A stretch of 64,000 bases of DNA, taken from the NCBI RefSeq assembly GCF_000315445.1, contig NZ_JH992957.1:414103-478102 (forward strand). The letters are read 5' to 3'. The position numbers and the translations under genes were made by a program. The DNA is from Alloiococcus otitis ATCC 51267. GTDB lineage: Bacteria > Bacillota > Bacilli > Lactobacillales > Carnobacteriaceae_A. Positions 1 through 8,797 of the stretch are shown piece after piece; within the stretch, counting starts at the first letter, position 1, and the number at the start of each line of letters is the position of its first letter. Under the pieces are notes generated by a model. It was given only the letters and a program-made list of their open reading frames with translations. It was not told the origin of the DNA and did no database searches.

Positions 1-2
1 TT

Positions 3-1778
3 TACTACCAAAGACCCAACCATAAGCCGGTTTCCATCGATGTGGACTATGATGCCAACCTCCTCCAAGTTGATTTTGAAATGGAAGACATGGCTAGCGA
101 TGATATTAAACAAATTCTTACCCAGTTGAAGGCAGGCAATGACCGTTTTTACAAGTTGTCGTCTGGTGCTATTTTAGACTTGGAGCGAGATGAGTTTAAA
201 GAATTGAAGGAAGTGGCAGACGACTTATCGCTTGACCCGGACCAAGATGACATCTCAAACTCCTTTAATATCCCCCTCTACCAAGGCTTGTCGCTACTTG
301 AAAACAATAATGTCGACAAAAGTGACCAGTTTATGAGCCTGGCCAAGTCCCTTCTGGAACCCAAATCAATTTCCTATGAGGTCCCAGACCAAGTCCAGGC
401 TGATTTAAGACCCTATCAAAAGACTGGCTACAACTGGCTGAAGGCCTTGGATGCCTACAAATTTGGTGGGGTTTTAGCTGACGACATGGGCTTGGGTAAA
501 ACCCTGCAGTCCATTACTTTTATCCAGTCCAAGCTAAACGAGTTAGGGGGCAAGTATCTGATTGTCTGCCCATCCAGTGTCTTATACAACTGGCAGTACG
601 AGTTCAACCAGTTCACACCGGAAATTCAACCAACTGTTATTGCCGGGACGGCCCAAGAACGGGAAGAGGTCATCGACCAGGTCAAAGACAAGAAAAATGG
701 TGTTTGGATCTCATCCTACCCCTTGATTCAACGAGACAGTGACTTTTACCAGGGTATCCACTTTGAAACCATCATCCTGGATGAATCCCAAGCGGTGAAA
801 AATGATTCGGCCAAGACAACCCGGGCTGTCGCCCGCCTGCAGGCTAAGAACAAGTTCGCCTTGTCGGGAACCCCAATTGAAAACAATTTAAATGAACTCT
901 GGACCCTCTTTTCCATTATCCAACCGGGCATGTTCCAAGATAAGAAGAACTTTAAGCAGATGGACCAGTCCGTCATCGCTAAAAAGATCAAGCCCTTTAT
1001 CCTCCGCCGGCTCAAAGGTCAGGTCTTAGATGACTTGCCTGAAAAAACGGAGACAACAGAATATATCGAACTCAGCAAAAAGCAAAAACAAATTTACCAG
1101 ACCCAACAGGCCATGATCCAGTCCCAGGTCCAAGAACTGTTGGATAACAATGAATTTGAACGCAATAGTGTTCAAGTCCTGGCTGGTATGACAAGATTGC
1201 GGCAGATCTGTTGTGACCCTAACCTGGTGACTAAGCAATATGATGGAGATTCAGCCAAGCTCGACCGCTTGATGGAATACCTAGCTGAAGCTAAGCAAAA
1301 TGGCAAGCGAATCGTCCTCTTTTCCCAATTTACCAAGATGTTAGATATAATCAGGGACCGGCTTGCTGAAAATGACTATGACTACTTTTACCTGGATGGC
1401 CAAACCAAGAAAGAAGACCGGCTCGACCTCACCCATCGCTTTAATAAAGGAGAGAAGGACCTCTTCCTTATTTCCCTGAAAGCAGGGGGGACCGGGATCA
1501 ACTTGACGGGAGGCGACACAGTTATCCTCTATGACTCGTGGTGGAATCCGGCCATTGAAGACCAGGCAGCTGACCGGGTCCACCGCTTTGGTCAGAAAAA
1601 ACACGTCCAAGTCTTGCGTTTAATTGCCCGAGGAACCATCGAAGAGCGGATCAACGAACTCCAAGAAAAGAAAAGGGACTTGGTAGACTCCGTCATCGAT
1701 TCCAAAGGCAACCAGGCCATTACCAGTCTCTCCAAAGATGAAATCTTGCAACTTTTAGATGTTTCTGCATCTGTGTAA
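3..1778 (+). CDS. SNF2-family DNA helicase (5'-truncated by the window edge)
   Basis: This is the C-terminal part of a Swi2/Snf2-type ATPase that would translocate on duplex DNA to remodel protein-DNA or RNA polymerase complexes. The reading frame is open to the left edge, so the true start lies outside the window; the GTG at 42 is not a convincing start. Visible motifs are LRPYQKTGYNWL, the Walker A box DDMGLGKT near 480-503, DESQ near 780, LSGTPIENNLNELW, GGTGINLT and RVHRFGQ near 1575. Together they give both RecA-like lobes. Full-length Firmicutes members are about 1,000 residues, so an N-terminal (SWIM-type) region is probably missing. It ends 27 bp before dnaG and is probably co-transcribed with it. 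Confidence 0.9.
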   Translation, partial: YYQRPNHKPVSIDVDYDANLLQVDFEMEDMASDDIKQILTQLKAGNDRFYKLSSGAILDLERDEFKELKEVADDLSLDPDQDDISNSFNIPLYQGLSLLENNNVDKSDQFMSLAKSLLEPKSISYEVPDQVQADLRPYQKTGYNWLKALDAYKFGGVLADDMGLGKTLQSITFIQSKLNELGGKYLIVCPSSVLYNWQYEFNQFTPEIQPTVIAGTAQEREEVIDQVKDKKNGVWISSYPLIQRDSDFYQGIHFETIILDESQAVKNDSAKTTRAVARLQAKNKFALSGTPIENNLNELWTLFSIIQPGMFQDKKNFKQMDQSVIAKKIKPFILRRLKGQVLDDLPEKTETTEYIELSKKQKQIYQTQQAMIQSQVQELLDNNEFERNSVQVLAGMTRLRQICCDPNLVTKQYDGDSAKLDRLMEYLAEAKQNGKRIVLFSQFTKMLDIIRDRLAENDYDYFYLDGQTKKEDRLDLTHRFNKGEKDLFLISLKAGGTGINLTGGDTVILYDSWWNPAIEDQAADRVHRFGQKKHVQVLRLIARGTIEERINELQEKKRDLVDSVIDSKGNQAITSLSKDEILQLLDVSASV

Positions 1779-1805
1779 TGTTGTTTTGGCTAAAAGGAGT
1801 TTTAA

Positions 1806-3659
1806 ATGGTTAGAATACCTGAAGAGACCATTAATCAAATACGAAGCCAGGCAGATATTGTCGATGTCATTGGCCAATACTTGGACTTAAACAAGTCTGG
1901 GGCCAATTACTTTGCCCACTGCCCCTTCCATGAAGACAGCACGCCTTCTTTTTCGGTCAACAGAGACAAGCAAATTTATAAGTGCTTTTCTTGCAAACGA
2001 GGTGGCAGTGTCTTTAGCTTTATACAAGAGAAGGAGGGACTTTCCTTCCCAGAATCGGTTCTTAAAGTGGCAGACTTAGCTAATGTGGACCTTGATCCGG
2101 CCTTAAAAGAAGCTGTCCAAGGCCAACCTGACAAAGCCGATTCTCCCTACCGAGACCTCTATACCATCCATGACCAGGCCAAGGACTACTACCAGTATAT
2201 CCTCTTAAAGGCCCAGGTGGGAGAAGTTGCTTACGACTATCTCCAGAATCGTGGGATTTCCAGAGAGGTGATGGAAGAGTTCGAACTGGGTTATTCTCCC
2301 AGCCAAAGGGAGTCGCTCCACCTTTATTTGCAGTCCCAAGACCAGGCGGACTTGACAGATGACTTACTGGAAGAAACCGGCCTTTTTTCCAAAAGAGAAG
2401 TGGAAAGTGATAGTTTTAAAGACCGCTTTGCCAAGCGGATCATCTTCCCCTTAAAGAACTTACAAGGGCAGACGGTGGGCTTTTCGGGCCGGTATTTCCA
2501 AGATGAGCCTAACCAGGACTTCCATCATGCCAAGTATTTAAACAGTCCAGAAACCAAAATATTCAATAAACGGCGGACCCTCTTTAACTACCACCAGGCC
2601 AAGGCCTACATTCGTCGGGCCAAGGAAGTTGTCTTATTCGAAGGTTACATGGATGTGATTGCTGCTTGGCAAGCGGGGGTCAAAAATGGCTTAGCTTCCA
2701 TGGGGACCAGTTTAACAGCTGACCAAGTCCAGACCATGCAAAGGATTGCTGACACCTTAGTCTTGGCCTTTGACGGGGATGAAGCTGGCCTTGAATCCAG
2801 CAAAAAGATCCTGGATGACTTAAGCTTGACCAGCAAGCTTCAAATTGAAGTGGTCATTTTCCCTAAAAAAATGGACCCGGATGAATATATTAGAGAAAAT
2901 GGACCAGAAGCCTTTCAAAATCTCATCCAACATGGTAGGATGACTGTCTACCAATTCTTAAAAGAATACTTTAAAAAATCCTACAATCTAGATAACGACT
3001 CGGACCGGTTGAAATTTATCCAAACCATGACCAATAAAATTGGCAAGCTAGCTTCCCCCTTGGAAAGGGAAGTCTATGCCAAGGATTTGGCAGAAGAATT
3101 TAACCTGTCTTATGATACGATTATAAGCCAAGTTCAAAGTGAAGCCACTCTAAACCAGCAAGAGGCTTTGAAAAAGGACCGGCATAAGGAATTTTCTCAA
3201 GCAAGAGTGGAAGTCAAAGCCCCAAGTAGTCAAAAGACTAAGATTGACCGGGCCCAGGAAAAACTTTTAAACCGACTCTTTTACTATCCCCAAGTTCAAG
3301 AGATCATCGATGCTTATAATCCGGACTTTGAATTTAAAACGGAAGTCCACCAGCGGATTTACCTCTTGTTTTTAGAATACAGCCAGGAAAATGATAGCAT
3401 TGATTCTTTCATCGATTTTGTCAAAGACAAGGAGACGAAAGAGGTCATATCTGATATAATGTGGACATCCATTGAGGTCGAACCCTCAGATGAAGAAATC
3501 CTAGACTACTTGGACTACATTGACCAAACCTACCCCCTGGAGCAAAAACGCCAAGACTGCTTGGAGGAAGTCAAAGCAGCTAAACAGTCCGGTAATAAGA
3601 AGCGAGAGCTGGAATTAACCAATCAATTAATTGAAATAAACCGTATGCTAAAACAATAA
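1806..3659 (+). CDS. dnaG: DNA primase DnaG
   Basis: Synthesises RNA primers for lagging-strand and restart replication at the fork, working with the replicative helicase. At 617 residues it has the usual length. The N-terminal CHC2-type zinc finger is intact (CPFHEDSTPSFSV, then KCFSCKRGG). The catalytic TOPRIM domain is marked by EGYMDVIAAWQAG and the acidic DGDEAG motif. A long C-terminal helical region would bind helicase. The ATG follows an AAAAGGAG ribosome site. It lies between the SNF2 gene and rpoD with short gaps (27 and 18 bp), the classical macromolecular-synthesis operon order of primase then sigma factor. Confidence 0.97.
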   Translation: MVRIPEETINQIRSQADIVDVIGQYLDLNKSGANYFAHCPFHEDSTPSFSVNRDKQIYKCFSCKRGGSVFSFIQEKEGLSFPESVLKVADLANVDLDPALKEAVQGQPDKADSPYRDLYTIHDQAKDYYQYILLKAQVGEVAYDYLQNRGISREVMEEFELGYSPSQRESLHLYLQSQDQADLTDDLLEETGLFSKREVESDSFKDRFAKRIIFPLKNLQGQTVGFSGRYFQDEPNQDFHHAKYLNSPETKIFNKRRTLFNYHQAKAYIRRAKEVVLFEGYMDVIAAWQAGVKNGLASMGTSLTADQVQTMQRIADTLVLAFDGDEAGLESSKKILDDLSLTSKLQIEVVIFPKKMDPDEYIRENGPEAFQNLIQHGRMTVYQFLKEYFKKSYNLDNDSDRLKFIQTMTNKIGKLASPLEREVYAKDLAEEFNLSYDTIISQVQSEATLNQQEALKKDRHKEFSQARVEVKAPSSQKTKIDRAQEKLLNRLFYYPQVQEIIDAYNPDFEFKTEVHQRIYLLFLEYSQENDSIDSFIDFVKDKETKEVISDIMWTSIEVEPSDEEILDYLDYIDQTYPLEQKRQDCLEEVKAAKQSGNKKRELELTNQLIEINRMLKQ

Positions 3660-3677
3660 TTGGAGGCTGAATAATTA

Positions 3678-4787
3678 GTGGTTGAGACAAAATCAAAACT
3701 AGAAAATGCAGTAAACACCCTCATTAAAGACTTGAAAAATAAAAAAGAGTCGACCATTTCTTATATTGACCTCAGCAACAAAATTGCTGAACCCTTCGAA
3801 CTTGAAAGTGAAGCCATGGACAAGTTAATCCAGCAATTAGAAGATGATGGGATTGGTGTAGTTGACCAAGACGGTAATCCCTTGGCCAAGCAACTAGCCA
3901 AGCAGGAAGAAGAAGCAGAAAAAGCCAAGGATGAAGAAATGATAGCCCCACCTGGGGTTAAAATTAACGACCCTGTCCGGATGTACCTAAAAGAAATTGG
4001 CCGGGTAGATCTTTTAGATGCTGAAGAAGAAGTGGCCCTAGCCAAGCGGATTGAAGAAGGCGATGAAATCGCTAAACAAGAACTAGCTGAGGCTAACTTG
4101 AGACTGGTTGTCTCTATTGCTAAACGGTACGTTGGCCGGGGCATGAGCTTTTTGGACTTGATCCAGGAAGGGAATATGGGGCTAATGAAGGCAGTTGAAA
4201 AATTTGACTACGAAAAAGGTTTCAAATTTTCAACCTATGCCACCTGGTGGATCCGTCAAGCCATCACTCGGGCCATTGCCGACCAAGCCCGAACCATCCG
4301 GATTCCGGTCCACATGGTCGAAACTATTAACAAGCTGGTCCGAATCCAGCGGCAGCTCCTACAAGAACTAGGCCGGGAACCAACCCCAGAAGAAATTGGG
4401 GCAGAGATGGATTTGCCAACCGAAAAAGTCAGAGATATTTTGAAAATTTCCCAAGAACCCGTCTCCCTTGAAACCCCAATTGGGGAAGAAGAAGATTCCC
4501 ACCTGGGAGACTTTATTGAAGATGATGGGGCCTTGTCGCCATCTGATAATGCAGCTTATGAGCTGTTGAAAGGGGAACTCAAAGGAGTCTTAGACACCCT
4601 AACTGACCGGGAAGAAAATGTCTTGCGCCTCCGTTTTGGCCTAGATGATGGCCGTCAACGTACTTTAGAAGATGTCGGTAAGGTCTTTGGGGTCACCCGG
4701 GAGCGGATCCGTCAAATTGAAGCGAAGGCCCTCCGCAAACTCCGCCACCCTAGCCGGTCCAAACAATTAAAAGACTTTTTAGAATAG
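3678..4787 (+). CDS. rpoD: Primary RNA polymerase sigma factor (sigma-70/SigA)
   Basis: Housekeeping sigma factor that directs RNA polymerase to -10/-35 promoters. It has 369 residues, the short SigA form typical of Firmicutes. Region 1.1 is followed by a charged linker, region 1.2 ([16 protein letters not shown]), region 2 with [20 protein letters not shown] for -10 recognition and melting, region 3, and region 4 with [20 protein letters not shown] for -35 binding. The start is GTG, placed 8 bases after a TGGAGG ribosome site. It probably forms one operon with dnaG, 18 bp upstream. Confidence 0.97.
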   Translation: MVETKSKLENAVNTLIKDLKNKKESTISYIDLSNKIAEPFELESEAMDKLIQQLEDDGIGVVDQDGNPLAKQLAKQEEEAEKAKDEEMIAPPGVKINDPVRMYLKEIGRVDLLDAEEEVALAKRIEEGDEIAKQELAEANLRLVVSIAKRYVGRGMSFLDLIQEGNMGLMKAVEKFDYEKGFKFSTYATWWIRQAITRAIADQARTIRIPVHMVETINKLVRIQRQLLQELGREPTPEEIGAEMDLPTEKVRDILKISQEPVSLETPIGEEEDSHLGDFIEDDGALSPSDNAAYELLKGELKGVLDTLTDREENVLRLRFGLDDGRQRTLEDVGKVFGVTRERIRQIEAKALRKLRHPSRSKQLKDFLE

Positions 4788-4808
4788 TTGATCCAAACCA
4801 GAAAATGC

Positions 4809-4838
4809 TTTACAATGCTAGCTATAATTTGCTATAAT
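4809..4838 (+). promoter_or_regulatory. Promoter of the L25/Ctc gene
   Basis: TTTACA at 4809-4814 and TATAAT at 4833-4838 are separated by 18 bp. The -10 box is preceded by TGC, giving an extended -10. It lies in the 124-bp gap between rpoD and the L25 gene, leaving a 5' leader of about 65 bases. Confidence 0.75.
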
Positions 4839-4911
4839 GGCTCTTGGCTTGTAAAACACACTGAAATTTAACGACTAATCAGTTATTTTGATGATTTGGA
4901 AGGTGAAATGT

Positions 4912-5556
4912 ATGAAAATAAGTGCACAAAAACGTACACAAACTGGTACTAGTGCCTCCAAAAAAGCACGTCAAGAAGGTTACCTACCAGCTGTTGTCTA
5001 CGGTTCGAAAGTGGATTCAACCCCAATTTTATTAAAATTAAAAGATGTAGAAGATACTCTGAGAGAAGTTGGGTCAAACGGTGTCTTTGAAATTGACTTA
5101 GACGGGGACAAACTACAGGTCTTTGTTAAAGATGCTGTTTATGAAACCTTTAGACCTCAATTGCGTCACATTGACTTGCTTGCCTTTACTTCAGGGGAAA
5201 AAGTTGCTATGTCTATCCCTGTTTATGTTGAAGGTGAAGAGTCAATCGAAGTGGGTTATGTTTCCCAATCTATCTCTGAGATTGAAATGGAAATTGCCCC
5301 TGCTAAGGCCCCATCTGAATTGACTGTTGATGTCAAAGGGATGGAAATTGGGGATTCCCTAACGGTTGCAGACATCGACGTTCCTGAAGATGCTGAGATC
5401 TTAGACGAATTAGAAGCAACCGTCTTGTCCATCTCAGCACCAGATGATGTTTCTGATGACCTTGAACAAAGTGATGAAGGTGAAACAGAAGCAGATATGC
5501 CTGAACCTGAAGTAATTACTGAAAAAGAAGATGAAGAGGAAGACTCAGAAGAGTAA
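4912..5556 (+). CDS. rplY: Ribosomal protein L25/general stress protein Ctc
   Basis: Long (Ctc/TL5-type) form of L25, which binds 5S rRNA in the large subunit. The N-terminal L25 domain contains KARQEGYLPAVVYGSK. The second beta-rich TL5 domain follows from about residue 90, and there is a strongly acidic tail rich in Glu and Asp. I chose the ATG at 4912 because it follows GGAAGGTG at good spacing and gives the usual N-terminus MKISAQKR; an in-frame TTG lies 24 bases upstream and is less likely. The predicted protein has 214 residues. It is transcribed alone between a clear promoter and a clear terminator. Confidence 0.93.
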   Translation: MKISAQKRTQTGTSASKKARQEGYLPAVVYGSKVDSTPILLKLKDVEDTLREVGSNGVFEIDLDGDKLQVFVKDAVYETFRPQLRHIDLLAFTSGEKVAMSIPVYVEGEESIEVGYVSQSISEIEMEIAPAKAPSELTVDVKGMEIGDSLTVADIDVPEDAEILDELEATVLSISAPDDVSDDLEQSDEGETEADMPEPEVITEKEDEEEDSEE

Positions 5557-5580
5557 TGGCCTAATAAGTCACACGAACAA

Positions 5581-5607
5581 GAGGAGGGTGGTCCCCTCCT
5601 TTTTTTG
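5581..5607 (+). terminator. Rho-independent terminator after rplY
   Basis: AGGAGGG at 5582-5588 pairs perfectly with CCCTCCT at 5594-5600 around a 5-base loop and is followed by a run of T. Confidence 0.9.
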
Positions 5608-5651
5608 TACTTAAATTCCCAACTCTGACAGGTGGGATATTGTCATTTGTA

Positions 5652-5680
5652 TTGACATTTTGCTATCATTAAAATATAAA
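5652..5680 (+). promoter_or_regulatory. Promoter of trmK operon
   Basis: TTGACA at 5652-5657 and TATAAA at 5675-5680 are spaced by 17 bp, just upstream of the AAAGGA ribosome site of trmK. Confidence 0.75.
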
Positions 5681-5696
5681 ATTAAAGGATGACCTT

Positions 5697-6404
5697 ATGG
5701 AATTATCAAACCGTTTGCAAGTTATAGCTGACCTGGTCCCCCTAGACACCGCTTGCCTGGCTGATATTGGTTCGGACCACGCCTACCTACCAATTTACTT
5801 AATCCAAAATAATCGGGTGGGTAAGGCTATAGCTGGCGAAGTGGCCCCCGGACCCTTACAAAACTCCCAAAAAGAAGTGGCCCAGGCTGGGTTAAGCCAG
5901 GTCATGGAGGTCCGGATGGGGGACGGTTTAAGTATTTTACAAGATGAGGACCCGGTGGACTTGATCACCATCTGTGGCATGGGGGGGAATTTAATCACCC
6001 GAATTTTGGACCAGGGACTAGACTTGGGCAAGTTACCGGCCCAGGCCAAGCTAATCCTTCAAGCCAACAATGGGGAGCCTGGCTTAAGAAAATGGCTAGT
6101 TGACCACCACTACGAGATTGACTGCGAGCTTTTAGTAAAAGACAAGGGGATTATTTACTCCATTATTTTAGCTAGTAAGGCCCAGGAAGCTTTTAATTAT
6201 AGCCAAATCGACTTGGAGTATGGTTTCTTCGACCACACTAAGCCACCCCAACTAGCCATAGAAAAGTGGCAAAAAGAATTTGATAAGTGGTCAAAAATCC
6301 TGGCCCAGGTCCAACAAAGCAAAGGGGACCAGGCAGACCGGGTGAAAGAAGTCAAAGAAAAGGTCAAGCAATTGGAGGAATTACTCAACCATGACCAGCA
6401 TTAA
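5697..6404 (+). CDS. trmK: tRNA (adenine(22)-N1)-methyltransferase TrmK
   Basis: Methylates N1 of A22 in tRNA using S-adenosylmethionine. It has 235 residues, the normal size for the family. The SAM-binding start LADIGSDHAYLPIYLIQ is followed by an acidic strand end (AIAGEVAPGPL), the GDGLSIL motif and ITICGMGGNLI, which is the conserved catalytic-site motif of TrmK. The C-terminal quarter is a predicted coiled coil (repeated KEVKEKVKQLEELL-type heptads). It overlaps the following Nif3 gene by 14 bp, the standard trmK-nif3 pairing in Firmicutes, which suggests translational coupling. Confidence 0.93.
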   Translation: MELSNRLQVIADLVPLDTACLADIGSDHAYLPIYLIQNNRVGKAIAGEVAPGPLQNSQKEVAQAGLSQVMEVRMGDGLSILQDEDPVDLITICGMGGNLITRILDQGLDLGKLPAQAKLILQANNGEPGLRKWLVDHHYEIDCELLVKDKGIIYSIILASKAQEAFNYSQIDLEYGFFDHTKPPQLAIEKWQKEFDKWSKILAQVQQSKGDQADRVKEVKEKVKQLEELLNHDQH

Positions 6405-7521
6405 GGAATTTGTCTCAGTTTACGAAAAATTTGCCCCTAAAAAATTAATCATGGGAGGGGACCCAACCGGCCTTCACTTTGGCCACCCTGACCAAGAAAT
6501 CACTAAAGTCATGACTACTTTAGATGTTAGACCTGAAGTGGTCGATGAAGCTGTGGCTAGGGGGGTCGACTTTATCTTGGCCCACCACCCTCCTATCTTT
6601 AAGCCTGCCAAAACCCTGGTGGAAGATGATCCTCAAAATCATATGTACGCCCAGCTGATCCGCCACAATATTGGGGTATATGCTTCCCATACCAATTTGG
6701 ATGTCGTGGCTGGTGGAATGAACGATTGGCTAGCAGACGCCTTAGACCTGACCAATCTCCAAATTTTAAGCCCGACCTACCAGGCAGACCAGTACAAATT
6801 AGTGGTTTATGTCCCCCAAGAAGCGAGCGACCAAGTCTTATCGGCCTGCCATGACAAGGGAGCAGGACAGGTGGGAGACTTCTACCAGGATGTTTCTACT
6901 TCTATCCCTGCTTTAGGTCGCTTTACCCCTAAAGCTGGTGCCAAACCAGCTATTGGCCAGGTTGATCAGGCAGAAGAAGTCCAGGAAGACCGGCTTGAAG
7001 TCTTGGTAGACGAAGACGATTTGGACCAGGTCATTTTGGCCCTACTTGAAGCCCATCCTTACGAAGAACCCGTTTACGATGTCTTTAAGCTGGAAGGGAA
7101 TTGTAAAAGTCAGGGAATTGGCCGGGTTGGAGACCTAAGCCAAGTTATGACCCTGGAAGACCTCCTGGCCCATATCAAAAAAAGTTTTGACCTCCAAGGC
7201 TTGAGATATGTCCAAGTTCCCAATACCAAGCAAAAAACCTTCCAAAAAATAGCCATCTGTGGTGGAGATGGGTCTTCCTTTATCCAAGATGCCATCAATT
7301 CGGGAGCTGATGCCTATATCACTGGTGATGTTTATTACCACACAGCCCATGACCTCCAGGCTGCCGGTCTAACCGTGATTGACCCCGGCCACCATATCGA
7401 GGCCATCTGCATCCCCAAACTGGCCCAAAAAGTCCAAGAATGGATCCAAGCATACAAGTGGCCCATCCAGGTGGTCCAATCTCAGGTCAATACCGAACCC
7501 TTCGAATTCTATACCAAGTAA
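6391..7521 (+). CDS. Nif3-like dinuclear metal centre protein (YqfO type)
   Basis: Member of the Nif3/GTP cyclohydrolase I type 2 family. The biochemical role is unsettled; it is a metal-binding hexameric protein. At 376 residues it is the long form with an inserted PII/CutA-like domain (roughly residues 130-235, containing AHPYEEPVYDVF) between two Nif3 halves. The metal-binding motif AHHPPIF lies in the first half, and GDVYYHTAHD with DPGHHIEA in the second. The N-terminal motif reads MGGDPTGLHFG where the family usually has WDNxGL, so the Trp is not conserved. It overlaps trmK and is followed after 17 bp by pepT. Confidence 0.9.
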   Translation: MTSIKEFVSVYEKFAPKKLIMGGDPTGLHFGHPDQEITKVMTTLDVRPEVVDEAVARGVDFILAHHPPIFKPAKTLVEDDPQNHMYAQLIRHNIGVYASHTNLDVVAGGMNDWLADALDLTNLQILSPTYQADQYKLVVYVPQEASDQVLSACHDKGAGQVGDFYQDVSTSIPALGRFTPKAGAKPAIGQVDQAEEVQEDRLEVLVDEDDLDQVILALLEAHPYEEPVYDVFKLEGNCKSQGIGRVGDLSQVMTLEDLLAHIKKSFDLQGLRYVQVPNTKQKTFQKIAICGGDGSSFIQDAINSGADAYITGDVYYHTAHDLQAAGLTVIDPGHHIEAICIPKLAQKVQEWIQAYKWPIQVVQSQVNTEPFEFYTK

Positions 7522-7538
7522 AGAAAGCAGGTTATACT

Positions 7539-8780
7539 ATGTCAAAGCAATTAGAAGAAAGATTCCTTTCCTACGTTAAAAAGAATACCCGGTCAAATGA
7601 AGCCAGCACTAGTGTTCCATCGACTTCTATTCAAACCGATTTTTTAAAAGACTTGGAACTTGAGCTAAAAGACTTGGGCTTTGCCGATGTCAGGTTAAAC
7701 CCCAAAGACTCTTATTTAACTGCTAGAATTCCGGCCAATACAGACCAGCCAGCCCCAACGATTGGCTTTATCTCCCATGTGGACACGGCCGACTTCGAGT
7801 CCGAAAACATCCAACCGCAAAAACACGTAAATTACGATGGCCACCCCATTATCCTTAACCAAGAAGAGGACATCACCCTGGACCCAAGTGAATTCCCTAA
7901 CTTGAAAAACTATGTGGGCCAAACCTTGATTACCACAGATGGAACCACCCTCTTAGGGTCTGATGACAAGTCAGGTGTGGCGGAGATTGTCACTGCCGGG
8001 GCTCGTTTGCTTGATAACCCAGATATTAAACACGGGGAAATCCGGCTAGCTTTTGGCCCAGATGAAGAAATTGGGCGTGGAGCTGACTTGTTTGACTTAG
8101 CCAACTTCCCTTGTGACTTTGCCTACACCGTTGATGGGGGACCAGTGGGTGAATTGCAATACGAAAGTTTCAATGCTGCCCAGGCTAAAATTACTATTAA
8201 GGGTAAAAATGTCCACCCCGGCAAGGCCAAAGACTCTATGGTTAACGCTCTTGAGTTAGCCCGGGCCTTCCAGAACAAGTTGCCTGACGACCAGGTCCCT
8301 GAAAAAACCAATGGCCGGGAAGGCTTCTACCACTTAACCAATCTCAATGGCCGGGTAGAAGAAGCCGAGTTAGTCTATATTATCCGGGACCATGACAACA
8401 AACTCTTCAAGGAGAAAAAGGCCTATATTGAAAAAGTTGCCCAGGAATTGAATAAAACACTAGACAAGGACCGGGTCTTTGTCGACATGGAGGACCAGTA
8501 TTACAATATGGCTGACATTATCAAAAAAGACCTCACCCCAGTAGACTTAGCTCAAAAAGCCATGGAAGCCTTGGATATTGACCCCATCATCGAGCCTATT
8601 CGTGGAGGAACAGATGGGTCTAAGCTTTCCTTTAGAGGTTTGCCTTGTCCCAACTTGTTTGCAGGAGGAGAAAACTTCCACGGTCGTTATGAATTTGTTG
8701 CCTTAGAAAGCATGGAAAAAGCCTGCCAAGTCATCTTAAAAATTGCCCAGTTGGCTGTGTCTGGTAAAAATGAAAACTAA
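7539..8780 (+). CDS. pepT: Peptidase T (tripeptide aminopeptidase)
   Basis: Cytoplasmic M20-family dizinc aminopeptidase that removes the N-terminal residue from tripeptides, the last step of peptide utilisation. The metal and catalytic motifs are intact: SHVDTADF, LLGSDDKSGVAEI, GPDEEIGRGAD, YTVDGGPVGELQYE, and the C-terminal RGGTDGSKLSF plus AGGENFHGRYEF. The ATG at 7539 gives a 413-residue protein, the usual length. The longer open frame starting within the Nif3 gene has no suitable ribosome site. The Shine-Dalgarno sequence is weak (GCAGG), so expression may depend on read-through of ribosomes from the upstream gene. Confidence 0.95.
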   Translation: MSKQLEERFLSYVKKNTRSNEASTSVPSTSIQTDFLKDLELELKDLGFADVRLNPKDSYLTARIPANTDQPAPTIGFISHVDTADFESENIQPQKHVNYDGHPIILNQEEDITLDPSEFPNLKNYVGQTLITTDGTTLLGSDDKSGVAEIVTAGARLLDNPDIKHGEIRLAFGPDEEIGRGADLFDLANFPCDFAYTVDGGPVGELQYESFNAAQAKITIKGKNVHPGKAKDSMVNALELARAFQNKLPDDQVPEKTNGREGFYHLTNLNGRVEEAELVYIIRDHDNKLFKEKKAYIEKVAQELNKTLDKDRVFVDMEDQYYNMADIIKKDLTPVDLAQKAMEALDIDPIIEPIRGGTDGSKLSFRGLPCPNLFAGGENFHGRYEFVALESMEKACQVILKIAQLAVSGKNEN

Positions 8781-8797
8781 GAGAAAGAAGGCTCAAG

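Noticed and set aside
4888..4911. Longer N-terminus for L25 from TTG 4888
   Set aside because: The ribosome site GGAAGG lies inside it, at correct spacing for the ATG at 4912.
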